Assembly: GCA_965230415.1 (NCBI GenBank)
Contig: CBDDKZ010000005.1
Span: 2,418,001-2,482,000 of the forward strand
Length of the DNA: 64,000 bases
Direction of reading: 5' to 3'
Source of the DNA: CBDDKZ01 sp965230415
GTDB lineage: Bacteria > Bacteroidota > Bacteroidia > Cytophagales > JAAEPT01
The position numbers were made by a program, and so were the translations under genes. Shown one piece after another: positions 33,901 through 42,547 of this stretch (positions within the stretch are counted from its first letter, which is position 1; each line of letters starts with the position of its first letter). Below the pieces are notes generated by a model. It had not been told where the DNA came from. It worked only from the letters and a program-made list of their open reading frames with translations, and ran no database searches.

Positions 33901-36444
33901 GCAATGGCGGCTTATTTTTGGCAGGTATGGCTGGATGAAGACTTGCAAGCAGACCTTGAAAAGCGTTTAAAAGGTGCAGGTATGATTCTTAAAGTTTTTC
34001 CAAAAACCAAAGAGTTTCATGGTCTCAAGCTGGAACTGGTGCAAGCTATAAGCAATTTTCAGAAAGAGTCAGGCCTGTTTAGTGATGAATTAGTAGAAGA
34101 AGCAGGAGCCTATTTATTTATTGAAAAATCGAGGGGAGACCACTTTATTATCGATGGGGAGGCAGAAGTATTGTATAAAGGATTTCTTGAATTCCTCAAA
34201 AAATCTAAATCCCACAGTGGTTTTCGAACTTCCGTCGATGGTTTAAACAAGTCGGCTGCCTTTAAATTGATTTTGAGCTGGTTACATGCTTATGAAGAGC
34301 AACAGGAGCAAACGTTTAAACCTTACCTGGAAGAAGCGGCATTATTGATTCTAAATGAAAATTATGTGGCCAATCATGTGCTGCGCACTAGTCTTAAATC
34401 AAAAATAAGTGATTTGAGGGGGGCTCACAGCAGTATAAAAGAACAACAGTTCAATTTTGATCTCAATGAATTTATGCTCCGTTTGCACCATTTTGACTCT
34501 TATGAAGTTCCTGCTTATAGAGATTATACCATTTATAAAAAGAAGCTTGCGGAGCAGTTTAGCGATGAGTTACGATTGGGAGAGTTTAAACCACAAGTCA
34601 TGAATTCATTCGTCCGTAACGAGTTGATAAATAAGGTTTATTTGTCATTGATAGGTGCAAATTTGGCCAAACAAATTGGTGCCGCTGGAGAGGGGAAAAG
34701 AACCGATTTAATGGGGATGTTATTACTGGTTTCACCTCCAGGTTATGGTAAGACCACTTTGATGGAATATGTGGCCAATCGATTGGGGCTTATTTTTATG
34801 AAAATAAATGGTCCGGCTATAGGTCACGAAGTTACATCAGTAGATCCTGCTCAAGCTACAAATGCCAGTTCGAGGGAGGAACTTGAAAAATTGAATCTTG
34901 CCTTTGAAATGGGTGACAATGTGATGATCTATGTGGATGATATTCAGCATACGAATCCGGAGTTTCTGCAAAAGTTTATTTCCCTTTGTGATGCACAACG
35001 CAAGATTGAAGGTGTTTACAAGGGACGAAGTAAAACCTACGACTTCAAAGGAAAAAAGGTGTGTGTGGTAATGGCGGGTAATCCGTATACAGAAAGTGGT
35101 GCCCGTTTTCAAATTCCTGATATGCTGGCCAACCGTGCCGATATTTACAATCTTGGTGATATCATCGGTGATCAGGCCGATGTATTTAAGCTAAGTTATA
35201 TTCAAAACTGCGCTACCTCAAATGCCGTTTTGAGCCAACTTGCGGGAAAAAGCCAAAAAGATGTGCTTACCTTAATAAAAGTGGCCGAAACCGGCAATCG
35301 AGATGAACTTTCATTTGAAGCGAACCATGCTGTAGAGGAAATTAATGAGTATGTGTCTGTTCTTGGCAAGATATTAAAAGTGCGTGATGTCGTGCTTAAA
35401 GTAAACGAGCAGTATATTCTCTCAGCAGGACAGGCTGAAGAATATCGAACCGAACCTGCTTTTAAGCTACAGGGGTCATACCGTAATATGAATAAAATTG
35501 CAGAAAAGATTGTGCCGGTAATGAACGATGCAGAGCTGGACGTACTTATTGATTCACATTACGAAAATGAAGCACAAACCCTTACTAAAGGTGCTGAGGC
35601 CAATTTGTTGAAATTCAAGGAAATGATAGGTGCGCTCTCCGATGAGGATGCTGAGCGTTGGGAACAAATCAGGCAAACATTTCAAAGAAATAATAAATTG
35701 AAAGGGCTCGGTGGTAATGAGATGGGGCATGTACTTGCTCAAATGGAGTCTATAACAGAAGGGCTTTTTGGGATTAAACAAGCCTTGTCACCAACTGTTG
35801 GCGATAATGTGCCTGCTAAGGTAAATACGCTGCCTGCCAAAGAGCAGGTAGCGCCGCAAGCTGCTGTTACGAATAGTGGAAATGATTGGAAACAATATGG
35901 AGACAGACTCGATGAAGTGCTGAGAGCTTTGGCAGACAATCAGTCTAAAATCATCACAGAACTGAGGTTGCAGCAAAAAACAGATCGCGCATTGCTCGAT
36001 GCCGAAAATGAGCGTGAACGCCTGGCAAAAGAAGAACAAAAACGCCAACAAGAACTAGTGGCCAAAGCAAAAAAGAAGAAAGAAGAGGAAGTACGCCAAA
36101 TGCGTGAGCAGGTGGAGGTAGCAGTGATGGAGAAAGGTTTTTTGGAAGAAGATGGCAATGCTTATATCACATTTAAGTTTGCTTTTCAGAGCAAAGTTGA
36201 AGAAGTTATAACAGCCTTTACCGGCATGCTTGAGTTCAAGGATCAGTTCGAGAGTCCAATACACTCCATTAATATATCATATGAGGATGGTATCCAGCCC
36301 AACGAATTGATTACATGGCCTGCTCAAATATTCTATAATCAATTTTTGGAGAAAGACATTGCACTAAGAGAACTAAATCTGGAACAGCTGAGAGTGACCT
36401 GGGTTCCGCAGAAAGTGATGCTCGGAAAACAAGCTAGTAAGTAA
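30919..36444 (+). CDS. giant AAA-type ATPase, DUF3686-like N-terminus
   Basis: A 1841-residue protein. Residues about 1-470 form a strand-rich domain resembling DUF3686. Coiled coils cover about 470-860, and a helical region reaches about 1200. One AAA-type core follows, with Walker A SPPGYGKTT (Lys1278), Walker B MIYVDDIQ (Asp1340, Asp1341), sensor-1-like Asn1388 in VVMAGNPY, and Arg-containing MLANRADIYNLGD. A Lys/Glu coiled coil at about 1660-1730 precedes a C-terminal domain of about 110 residues. Such proteins are often labelled 'DNA repair ATPase', but nothing here shows DNA binding, and the neighbours (PspA, flotillin, DUF1449) point to the membrane. It is the last and largest gene of the operon. 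Confidence 0.8.
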   Translation: MQEHQDKEIKLEGDTYEVLRGRLLKHIDDLQKRLGNLNKARKEVFGSIETSLLSTERITTGNNCVSRDMIPIGNSFILGYNVHIGLRMETNIADVFSIYKYENHQFHAQDLTLVNDARFEEDFKNLYKYYKQTEFVKFARVGTFLYMVFRIGKSVNDIKVFKWAINEDKLVYVDARSEHEFKYPEQHQFEWKRVTRDMQRDGANAHFSIEDLVFVETIGGDLTIKVEDNTDTGQGIYSEPVEQADQTLDDAEIHYAILGNIILLKVKPYQERDFRYIVFNSKIQEARRIDAIENACVLLPDDHGLIFPDGYYLQTGEFKLFDHDLKDLLYERRLLSPNGEDYLYVFFNRAEGIYLLLSYNLIEQTVDTPVICSGYSIFENGEMCYFKSDGEPKKHHIVQIWQTPYVGPDYEIQSVKDDFLYKIGNKDIVRAMAGCHEIMYLMHKGEGYAGLYLEIMKKSSDLLDTYYWLDKEETYELQIPILAIKETASLAIDEYEKVRNIKSSTRQQLNLVKQKKEDLTKQIGRQKPKSVNEFVKYLADLRILRGETISLKELRYINLESVESLEAEIEAINDEMARDCVKYLVKKESLNPYEQRVRDIEASIDGLKKVVDANKVEEQIDQTSLELEMLIEIVSNLKIEDATQTTQIIDHISAIYSSFNQIKVALKRKRKDLLAVEGTAEFNAQIKLISQGLINYLDMVTTPEKCDEFLAKLMVQLEELEGKFAEFDDFIEKISLKREEIYSAFESKKVALLEARNKRANTLQASADRIIKASQGRASKFDSVNEINGYFAADIMIEKARNIIDELIEMGDTVKADDIQSRLKTVKEEAIRQLKDKSELFVDGENTIKLGNYSFLVNTQALQLTIVNKDDDLYFHLTGTNFFELIRDQKMNDYQRFWDRPLVSESKEVYRAEYLAYKFWHYINNAESDTRQKGEEIALMSLEHIQEQVSEFMAQRFDEGYVKGVHDYDASLIFSKLNAMVHGTDLLRFSSSARAMAAYFWQVWLDEDLQADLEKRLKGAGMILKVFPKTKEFHGLKLELVQAISNFQKESGLFSDELVEEAGAYLFIEKSRGDHFIIDGEAEVLYKGFLEFLKKSKSHSGFRTSVDGLNKSAAFKLILSWLHAYEEQQEQTFKPYLEEAALLILNENYVANHVLRTSLKSKISDLRGAHSSIKEQQFNFDLNEFMLRLHHFDSYEVPAYRDYTIYKKKLAEQFSDELRLGEFKPQVMNSFVRNELINKVYLSLIGANLAKQIGAAGEGKRTDLMGMLLLVSPPGYGKTTLMEYVANRLGLIFMKINGPAIGHEVTSVDPAQATNASSREELEKLNLAFEMGDNVMIYVDDIQHTNPEFLQKFISLCDAQRKIEGVYKGRSKTYDFKGKKVCVVMAGNPYTESGARFQIPDMLANRADIYNLGDIIGDQADVFKLSYIQNCATSNAVLSQLAGKSQKDVLTLIKVAETGNRDELSFEANHAVEEINEYVSVLGKILKVRDVVLKVNEQYILSAGQAEEYRTEPAFKLQGSYRNMNKIAEKIVPVMNDAELDVLIDSHYENEAQTLTKGAEANLLKFKEMIGALSDEDAERWEQIRQTFQRNNKLKGLGGNEMGHVLAQMESITEGLFGIKQALSPTVGDNVPAKVNTLPAKEQVAPQAAVTNSGNDWKQYGDRLDEVLRALADNQSKIITELRLQQKTDRALLDAENERERLAKEEQKRQQELVAKAKKKKEEEVRQMREQVEVAVMEKGFLEEDGNAYITFKFAFQSKVEEVITAFTGMLEFKDQFESPIHSINISYEDGIQPNELITWPAQIFYNQFLEKDIALRELNLEQLRVTWVPQKVMLGKQASK

Positions 36445-36486
36445 AAGGTAGGAATTAAGTGATAATTTGTGCGGTATAATGCATTA

Positions 36487-36519
36487 TTGAGCTTGTTTTG
36501 AAATTAATTTGTAGTTTTG
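36487..36519 (+). promoter_or_regulatory. promoter of yicC
   Basis: TTG (36487-36489), a 22-base spacer and TAGTTTTG (36512-36519), an exact TAnnTTTG, lie 22 bases before the yicC ATG. This separates yicC from the ATPase operon. Confidence 0.6.
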
Positions 36520-36541
36520 CAGACCAAATAAAAATAGTCGT

Positions 36542-37420
36542 ATGTTAAAATCCATGACGGGATACGGCGTTTCCCGCTTCGAAAACGATCTCTTAAGAGT
36601 TGTCGTAGAAATTAAAACACTAAATTCTAAATTTTTAGACGCTAATGTTCGTCTTCCCAAGGCCTTTAACAGTCGTGAAGTAGAAATTAGAAACGAGCTG
36701 ACCAATAAACTTGAGCGGGGAAAGATAAGCCTGACCCTCGAATATGAGTATTTGGGTGAAAAGCCACCCAAGGCCGTTGTTAATAAAGAACTGATAAAGA
36801 AATACTACATTCAGCTCAAAGAAGCAGCAGAGTTTGTTGGTGTCAATGAACCCGATCTTTTTAAAATAGCCCTTGGCATGCCTATGGCTGTCGAAAACCT
36901 CAGCGATGATGGTGATTATGACGAGGAATGGAATATCATTAAAGAGGTGGTTGCAACAGCTATTTCAAAATGTGATAATTTCAGAACTCAGGAAGGAGCT
37001 AAGTTACAAGAGAAGCTGACTTCATATATCCAGGAAATTGACAAATTGCTCGAAGAGGTTAAGAAAAGAGATCCGGAACGTTTGAAAATGGTAAAAGAAC
37101 GTATTAAAGCGCATGTCAGTGAAAACATCGCCGAGGATGTTATCGATCAAAATAGGTTGGAACAAGAGCTTATCTATTATGTGGAAAAACTCGATATTGC
37201 TGAGGAGACGGTGCGACTGAAAAGCCATCTGGATTACTACATTGAAATCCTTAAATCGTCAAATAGCAGTGGTAAAAAATTAGGTTTCGTTAGTCAAGAG
37301 ATTGGTCGGGAGATAAATACAATTGGTTCAAAAGCAAACGATGCCGTATTGCAACAATTGGTCGTGAAAATGAAGGAGGAAAACGAGAAGCTAAAAGAAC
37401 AGATTCTAAATATTATTTAA
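36542..37420 (+). CDS. yicC: YicC/YloC family endoribonuclease
   Basis: A 292-residue protein beginning with the family signature MLKSMTGYG and continuing with VEIKTLNSKFLDANVRLP. The C-terminal DUF1732 half includes VEKLDIAEETVRLKSHLDYY and KKLGFVSQEIGREINTIGSKAND. YicC in E. coli is an endoribonuclease acting on small RNA targets. In many genomes it precedes gmk (guanylate kinase), but here a gene-poor stretch of about 570 bases follows, so gmk is not adjacent. Confidence 0.93.
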   Translation: MLKSMTGYGVSRFENDLLRVVVEIKTLNSKFLDANVRLPKAFNSREVEIRNELTNKLERGKISLTLEYEYLGEKPPKAVVNKELIKKYYIQLKEAAEFVGVNEPDLFKIALGMPMAVENLSDDGDYDEEWNIIKEVVATAISKCDNFRTQEGAKLQEKLTSYIQEIDKLLEEVKKRDPERLKMVKERIKAHVSENIAEDVIDQNRLEQELIYYVEKLDIAEETVRLKSHLDYYIEILKSSNSSGKKLGFVSQEIGREINTIGSKANDAVLQQLVVKMKEENEKLKEQILNII

Positions 37421-37988
37421 AGGTGCTGTTTTCTCCTTTTCGGAAAAAGTACAATCGGAAATGACTTTATTGAGGTTTACGTCGATAAATTACATGAATT
37501 AAACTTTAAAATTCTGTTTGCTTCGAATAAATTCCGTGGATGAATTCTATTTGCAGACAATGCATAATACAAGTTCGTTATATCTATGTGTTCTTTTTGA
37601 TAAGATTTGTTGATTTATTACATAAATAAGTGTGTTAAATGGGTGCTTTTGTGATGGTGTAAATCCGTGTTTTTTAGGACTTGTAGCGGAGTTAAAGACC
37701 ACTCCAAAAGGTGAAATTAACGCACTTTATATTATTTTGAATGAGCTTATTAATCGATTAATGATTCATTTATTTATACGAACCTATTGAATAATTCTAT
37801 GAATATATGATGGTGTTTTTATGGATATCCCTCTATACGAATTATTTTTTTGGGAATACGCAATAAATTTTTCCAAAAATCGTTTTATCGTACTTTTTTA
37901 TTCCTTTCCTTTGTCATGGTAGAACACTGGGACTGTTTATTTACTTTTATTTTGCATTTGAAAAACAACATTCTAAATCCAATTAATC
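37421..37988. other. 568-base gene-free stretch with a 14-bp palindrome
   Basis: No convincing ORF and no recognised RNA is present. The stretch is strongly AT-rich. It contains the perfect palindrome ATTAATCGATTAAT at 37749-37762. It presumably holds the promoter and leader of the MopE-type gene at 37989, but no exact TAnnTTTG box was found. Confidence 0.5.
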
Positions 37989-39935
37989 ATGAAAAAGCTA
38001 TTATTGGCTATAGGATTTACTATATGCCTTAATTTAACTTCAGCTTATGCCACTACCCCGCATAGTGAGCAAAAATTTAAAGCTTCTTGTGACGAGACCG
38101 GCCCTAATGGCGAGTATACAATTGCCCTGCAGGAAAATGCCAGCGAACTTGTTATAGACTGGGATGCCCTTATAAGTAATGCCGGAAATGGCTTTACCTA
38201 TCTGGATTACTGGGTGAACGGTTCTTATAAGGGATCATACCCCGCATCGATAAATTATGATGAGCGTATATTCGGTATAAACAACATTAGTGATGGCGAT
38301 GTTATAGAATTCTTTTTTAAATATGATCGTCCTGGAGGTCAGTACATTGGCTCCAGAAATGATCACAGACACGTATTCGGAAGTTGCACAGCAGATCAGG
38401 ACGCTGATGGAGATGGCTTTACTGCCGACGAAGACTGTGATGATAATGATGCTTCTGTTAATCCTGATGCCGTTGAAATTTGCGATGGTATTGATAATAA
38501 CTGCGACGGTCAAATAGACGAAGGTTTGCTTTCGGAGTTTTTTGTGGACGAAGACGGCGATGGATATGGTGATACCGACCAACCTGTAATGGCTTGCGAA
38601 TTAGGCGACGGTTTAGCATCGGTAGGTGGAGATTGCCAGGATCGTGACAGTAAAGTGAATCCGGGAGCAGAGGAACGTTGCGATGGCTTTGATAACAACT
38701 GTGATGGTCAGATTGACGAATCGGGAGATCCTAAAACATGGTATGCCGATAATGATTTTGATGGATACGGAGATCCTGACAATTCAGAGTTTACCTGTAG
38801 ACCTCCATCTCAATTCCATATTACATTTGGAGGTGATTGCGATGATAACAATAATTCAATTAATCCGGGAGCATCGGAAGTTTGTGATGAACTGGATAAT
38901 GATTGTAATGACCAAATTGATGATGGTTTGCCAACACAAACGTTTTATGCAGATGAAGACGGAGACGGCTTTGGTAAATCTGATGATGTAGGGGCGGTGC
39001 AGTCTTGTCTGCCGGAATTAGACGGTCATGTTTTAAACGATGATGATTGTAATGATGCTTCTGCCGCTATAAACCCTGATGCAGAAGAAGTTTGTGATGA
39101 GCTGGATAACAATTGCGATGGTCAAATAGATGAAGGTGTACAAACACAGTTTTGGATAGATGAAGACCGTGATGGTTGGGGTGGCTCTGACCAATGGGTA
39201 TGGGCTTGTGAAAATCCGTCTACCACTGGTTCATTGGTAGATCGAACTGGTGATTGCAATGATGACAATGAATTTATTAATCCGGATATGGATGAAATTC
39301 TTGGAAATGGAATTGATGATAATTGTAATGGTGAAGTTGACGAAGGTAGCGATTGTGTAGTGGAGAACCCAAATGGCGAATACACACTCACTTTTTCAGA
39401 ACTTGGCAATTTGTTAATTATTGACTGGGATGCACTTATTCCAAATGCCGGTAATGGCTTTACCTATCTTGATTATTGGGTAAATGGTACTTATCAGGGA
39501 TCTTATCCGGCTACTGTTAACTATGCTGACCGCGTTTTTGGTATTAATAATTTAAATATGGGAGATGTAGTAGAGTTTTTCTTTAAGTATGATCGTCCTG
39601 GAGGTCAATATATCGGAGTACAGGGTGATCATACATATACTATGGGGAGTTGTGTTCCGAACGTTGCGAAAAATAGGTGGGAAGAAGGTTTTGTAGAGGA
39701 CTTGACTAATACCAGACTTTGGCCTAACCCTGTAACTGAAGTATTATATGTTGAAACTGATTCGAAATTGATTAGTAACATATCAATAATCAGCAATACA
39801 GGAGTAGAGAGTATAATGGAAACTATCAACTCAGTAGCTGCTTCAGTTGATGTGAGTGCACTTCCGGAAGGAGTTTATACAGTAAAAGTTGAAACAAATT
39901 TCGGAGTTCACATGGCGAAATTTGTCAAGCAGTAA
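37989..39935 (+). CDS. secreted MopE-repeat protein with duplicated flanking module and T9SS sorting domain
   Basis: A 648-residue exported protein. The signal peptide is about 1-21. Module A (34-133) and its near copy A' (456-555) share NAGNGFTYLDYWVNG and FFFKYDRPGGQYIG. Between them lie five MopE-type repeats (about 136-452) of the form DEDGDGYG...DCDDNDASVNPDAVEICDG-DNNCDGQIDEG. These are rich in Asp/Cys and likely to bind Ca2+ or, by analogy with MopE, copper. The fifth repeat has lost the CDG cysteine. The last 75 residues (WPNPVTEVLYVE...LPEGVYTVKVE...KFVKQ) are a type A T9SS sorting domain, so the protein should be exported across the outer membrane. Confidence 0.88.
   Translation: MKKLLLAIGFTICLNLTSAYATTPHSEQKFKASCDETGPNGEYTIALQENASELVIDWDALISNAGNGFTYLDYWVNGSYKGSYPASINYDERIFGINNISDGDVIEFFFKYDRPGGQYIGSRNDHRHVFGSCTADQDADGDGFTADEDCDDNDASVNPDAVEICDGIDNNCDGQIDEGLLSEFFVDEDGDGYGDTDQPVMACELGDGLASVGGDCQDRDSKVNPGAEERCDGFDNNCDGQIDESGDPKTWYADNDFDGYGDPDNSEFTCRPPSQFHITFGGDCDDNNNSINPGASEVCDELDNDCNDQIDDGLPTQTFYADEDGDGFGKSDDVGAVQSCLPELDGHVLNDDDCNDASAAINPDAEEVCDELDNNCDGQIDEGVQTQFWIDEDRDGWGGSDQWVWACENPSTTGSLVDRTGDCNDDNEFINPDMDEILGNGIDDNCNGEVDEGSDCVVENPNGEYTLTFSELGNLLIIDWDALIPNAGNGFTYLDYWVNGTYQGSYPATVNYADRVFGINNLNMGDVVEFFFKYDRPGGQYIGVQGDHTYTMGSCVPNVAKNRWEEGFVEDLTNTRLWPNPVTEVLYVETDSKLISNISIISNTGVESIMETINSVAASVDVSALPEGVYTVKVETNFGVHMAKFVKQ
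38394..39344 (+). repeat. five MopE-type Asp/Cys repeats
   Basis: Tandem units of about 60-65 residues, each with a DEDGDG-type acidic loop, a DCxDxDxxxNP motif and a DNNCDGxIDEG motif. The third unit has NDCNDQIDDG and the fifth lacks the first Cys of the last motif. The DNA copies are diverged. Confidence 0.8.
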
Positions 39936-39943
39936 TGATAATG

Positions 39944-39970
39944 AAAAAGGGAGGGATGCCCCTCCCTTTT
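39944..39970. terminator. bidirectional intrinsic terminator between convergent genes
   Basis: AAAAAGGGAGGG (39944-39955) pairs with CCCTCCCTTTTT after a 4-base loop. The A and T runs on both sides let it serve both the MopE-type gene and the convergent lipoprotein gene ending at 39973. Confidence 0.85.
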
Positions 39971-39972
39971 TA

Positions 39973-40620
39973 CTAGTTAAGGTGGTAAGCCTTGAGTCGC
40001 GATTGCAGGTATATTTTGTCCGTTTTAGCCAACTTAGCTTCATTAAATACCATACCTACTCCTTTTCCGAAATATTGGTGGATATAATTAGGCTTGTTAA
40101 TGGCAGGATTCTCAGGGTCGGTAAAAACTTCACCCCTCATATCAATGACTTCAAACGTGCCTGCTTCGTTGGTGTATTTTTCATCCAGGCAAATTGCCTG
40201 AACTTCTGTCCAGATGCTGAATTCAGGATCACTGTGACCGGTGTCAACTCTTACAATCTCATTAAATAAGCTTGTGGAAAGTATTATTTTACCCTGATGA
40301 TCAACGATATAATCAAGCGAGTCTCTCCAAATATATTTAATCTTATCGAAAGGGTAGTAACTTCCTTCCAATACGTAATACTCATTATCGTTAAGCATAG
40401 TATCTGAAACGACTTCAATTGTATCTGTTCGTCTGTATTCTTCTGTCGAATCAGTTACATAATAACCATCGTAAACCCAGTAGTTGCCAACCTTTAGAGG
40501 AAGATGTGAGTTTGTTGATTCGGAAGTTTGTTTCAAATCAGGGGCTTTTTCGGGGTTGTCATTCTTTTCACATGAATACAAAATCGAAATTACCATTAAG
40601 TGTACAATGAACTTTTTCAT
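39973..40620 (-). CDS. lipoprotein of unknown function (tandem copy 1)
   Basis: A 215-residue lipoprotein with lipobox ILYSCEK (Cys17) and a polar tether. The mature domain contains HLPLKVGNYWVYDGYYV, YIWRDSLDYIVDHQGKIILST and YIHQYFGKGVGMVF. The same blocks occur in the gene at 40831-41475, so the two arose by tandem duplication. No named family is recognised. The Trp/Tyr-rich beta pattern suggests a periplasmic or surface beta protein. A terminator shared with the T9SS cargo follows. Confidence 0.75.
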   Translation of the reverse strand: MKKFIVHLMVISILYSCEKNDNPEKAPDLKQTSESTNSHLPLKVGNYWVYDGYYVTDSTEEYRRTDTIEVVSDTMLNDNEYYVLEGSYYPFDKIKYIWRDSLDYIVDHQGKIILSTSLFNEIVRVDTGHSDPEFSIWTEVQAICLDEKYTNEAGTFEVIDMRGEVFTDPENPAINKPNYIHQYFGKGVGMVFNEAKLAKTDKIYLQSRLKAYHLN

Positions 40621-40830
40621 TTTATTAAAGTTTAGTTAAGAAAATGTATCATTTGGTCATAAGAATAATTTTGTGTTTTTGAAGTGGATCGTTAAGGTTA
40701 CCGTCTGCAATTGTCACTTTATGTATCAGTTGTCAACAAATAAATACATGTGATTTTTAATCAGAATTTTTAAAATTGGACTAATAGACTTCAAGAGATG
40801 TCTCATTAATAAGCGATCGTGATTAATTGC

Positions 40831-41475
40831 TTACTCTAAATGATAATCAATCAGGTGCGATTGAATGAGTAATTCGTCATCGCTCAAATATTGGCTTTCT
40901 TTAAATACAATACCTACATCTTTTGCGAAGTATTCATGTAAAAAACGAACTTCTTTATTATGAGGATTTTCGGGTATTTGAAATACTTGTTTCTCCATAT
41001 TAATAATGTTGTTGTAAACAGTCCCATTATTTGAATACGAAGCTTCCAATTCTCGGGCTCTTGTGACATACCATGCGCTCAGATTTTGCTTCTGCATGCC
41101 TCCATATTGTTCCAATATATGATCGAAATCACTCGTGGAAACAATAATACGTCCCTCACTATTTATTACGTAGTCGAGTGAATCCCTCCAATAATATTGA
41201 TAAGTACGTTTTCTGCTTTCATGCGGAAAGTAATTACCTTCTAGTATGAAGTAGATCCTATTGTTAATAGTGGTGTCTCCAGTTACTTTTAACGTATCCG
41301 TATTTCGATAAATATCATTGCTATTTCTAACATAATAACCCTCATAAACCCAAAAATTACCCACTTTGAGTGGTAAATGAGTATTGAGTTGACGAGTGGG
41401 TGATTCAGTTATTTCATCTTTTTTGCAAGCGCAAAAAAATGAAAACGTCATTAGATATACTAAGGACTTTTTCAT
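40831..41475 (-). CDS. lipoprotein of unknown function (tandem copy 2)
   Basis: A 214-residue lipoprotein (lipobox FFCACKK, Cys about 15-17). It shares HLPLKVGNFWVYEGYYV, YYWRDSLDYVINSEGRIIVST and LHEYFAKDVGIVF with the copy at 39973-40620. The copies are separated by 210 bases with no ORF and no clear terminator between them. They are diverged enough (well below near-identity) to be an old duplication. Confidence 0.75.
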   Translation of the reverse strand: MKKSLVYLMTFSFFCACKKDEITESPTRQLNTHLPLKVGNFWVYEGYYVRNSNDIYRNTDTLKVTGDTTINNRIYFILEGNYFPHESRKRTYQYYWRDSLDYVINSEGRIIVSTSDFDHILEQYGGMQKQNLSAWYVTRARELEASYSNNGTVYNNIINMEKQVFQIPENPHNKEVRFLHEYFAKDVGIVFKESQYLSDDELLIQSHLIDYHLE

Positions 41476-41826
41476 TTATGTGAAGTTTAGTAAAACAAAA
41501 AAGTACCGATGTTAGCATAGATTTATTTTTTAGGTTCTAAAGATTGTAACGAAATAAGGATATGTTTATTGTATCAATTGGCTTTTGGCTGTGAAATCGC
41601 CTATTTTCAATAAGTGACACGTCACATCAAAAACTGCGGCTTAAGATGCAGTATGAAAGGTTTTCGGTTGGAAACCAAGTATTTACTTAGTTTTTTGTAA
41701 TAGGATCTCTTACTCAAAAACAAGGAATTTACTCAGCTGGATTTAAGGATTTTGCATAAAATCTTACGGTTTGTATATAGTAAATTGCAATAAATCAAAT
41801 ATGGTATCTACCTAATTCAGTTAGCT
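41476..41826. other. 351-base gene-free stretch between divergent genes
   Basis: AT-rich, with no ORF or RNA recognised. It contains one dyad, GTGACACGTCAC (41614-41625), that could be a regulator site for either divergent gene. Confidence 0.4.
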
Positions 41827-42258
41827 ATGGAAAAAGTTATACAAGTAAATGTTTGTTTGCTGGTCGGCCTCACCATTTTTTTAAGTCAACCCTTATTGGC
41901 TGGTAATGATGTTCAGTTTCTTGCAAAAGCCCAATGGGGCGATGGTTTGCTATTTGACAGATTATCTGAGATAATAGTAGACGGGCAAGTGGCTATTTCA
42001 TTTATAGATGAAGATAGTAACTCACAAACAATCGAGTGTTTTGTAATACCACCTGCTTTTAGCAAGTTTGAAATTGCAAAATTTCAGTTAAAAATAGACA
42101 GAGAAACGATGAGGGTAATCAAATTATCTGCTGATAACTCTGCACGAAACAACAATCCATTATTGTGGGAATATCAGGTAGTCTTTACAGCCGAAGAAAT
42201 GCACGACATTGAACAAAATATTCCCTCTTTGACCAACTCTGAGTTGGAAGAGTATTAA
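41827..42258 (+). CDS. small secreted protein of unknown function
   Basis: A 143-residue product with a signal peptide (about 1-25, VCLLVGLTIFLSQPLLAG) and a mature domain of alternating strands (VAISFIDEDSN, IECFVIPPAF, WEYQVVFTAEEM). No family is recognised. No transmembrane segment follows the signal, and the mature part lacks cysteines apart from one, so it is probably periplasmic. It stands alone on the plus strand. Confidence 0.6.
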   Translation: MEKVIQVNVCLLVGLTIFLSQPLLAGNDVQFLAKAQWGDGLLFDRLSEIIVDGQVAISFIDEDSNSQTIECFVIPPAFSKFEIAKFQLKIDRETMRVIKLSADNSARNNNPLLWEYQVVFTAEEMHDIEQNIPSLTNSELEEY

Positions 42259-42547
42259 ATTCTTATATATTGGATGAACGCAAAAGGTGATGTCAAATAG
42301 CTATTTTTTTAAGAATATTTGATTATCACCTTTATTTTTCTGGTCAAGGTGGCGCATCTCAGACTTTTCCTCTTATTGCGGTATTACCCTGTTTGTGCAG
42401 GTATTTTAATTTTGTAACTTAGTCTTGTTAAGAGTTTAGCTCATATGGTTTTCCTACTGAAGAAATGAAAGCTGGTTTTACACCTTACAAATAGATTTCC
42501 GAAATAGAGATGATCACAAATAAATTTATTGCAGGTAATGAAATAAA

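Noticed and set aside
37749..37762. 14-bp palindrome ATTAATCGATTAAT as an attachment or operator site
   Set aside because: It is short, AT-rich and single-copy in the window, so chance is a sufficient explanation.
37850..38032. 60-codon ORF overlapping the start of the MopE-type gene
   Set aside because: It overlaps the signal peptide of a clear gene in another frame and has no support.
41614..41625. GTGACACGTCAC as a CRP-type site
   Set aside because: The spacing is N4, not the N6 of CRP, and no cognate regulator is present; kept only as a note in the gap entry.
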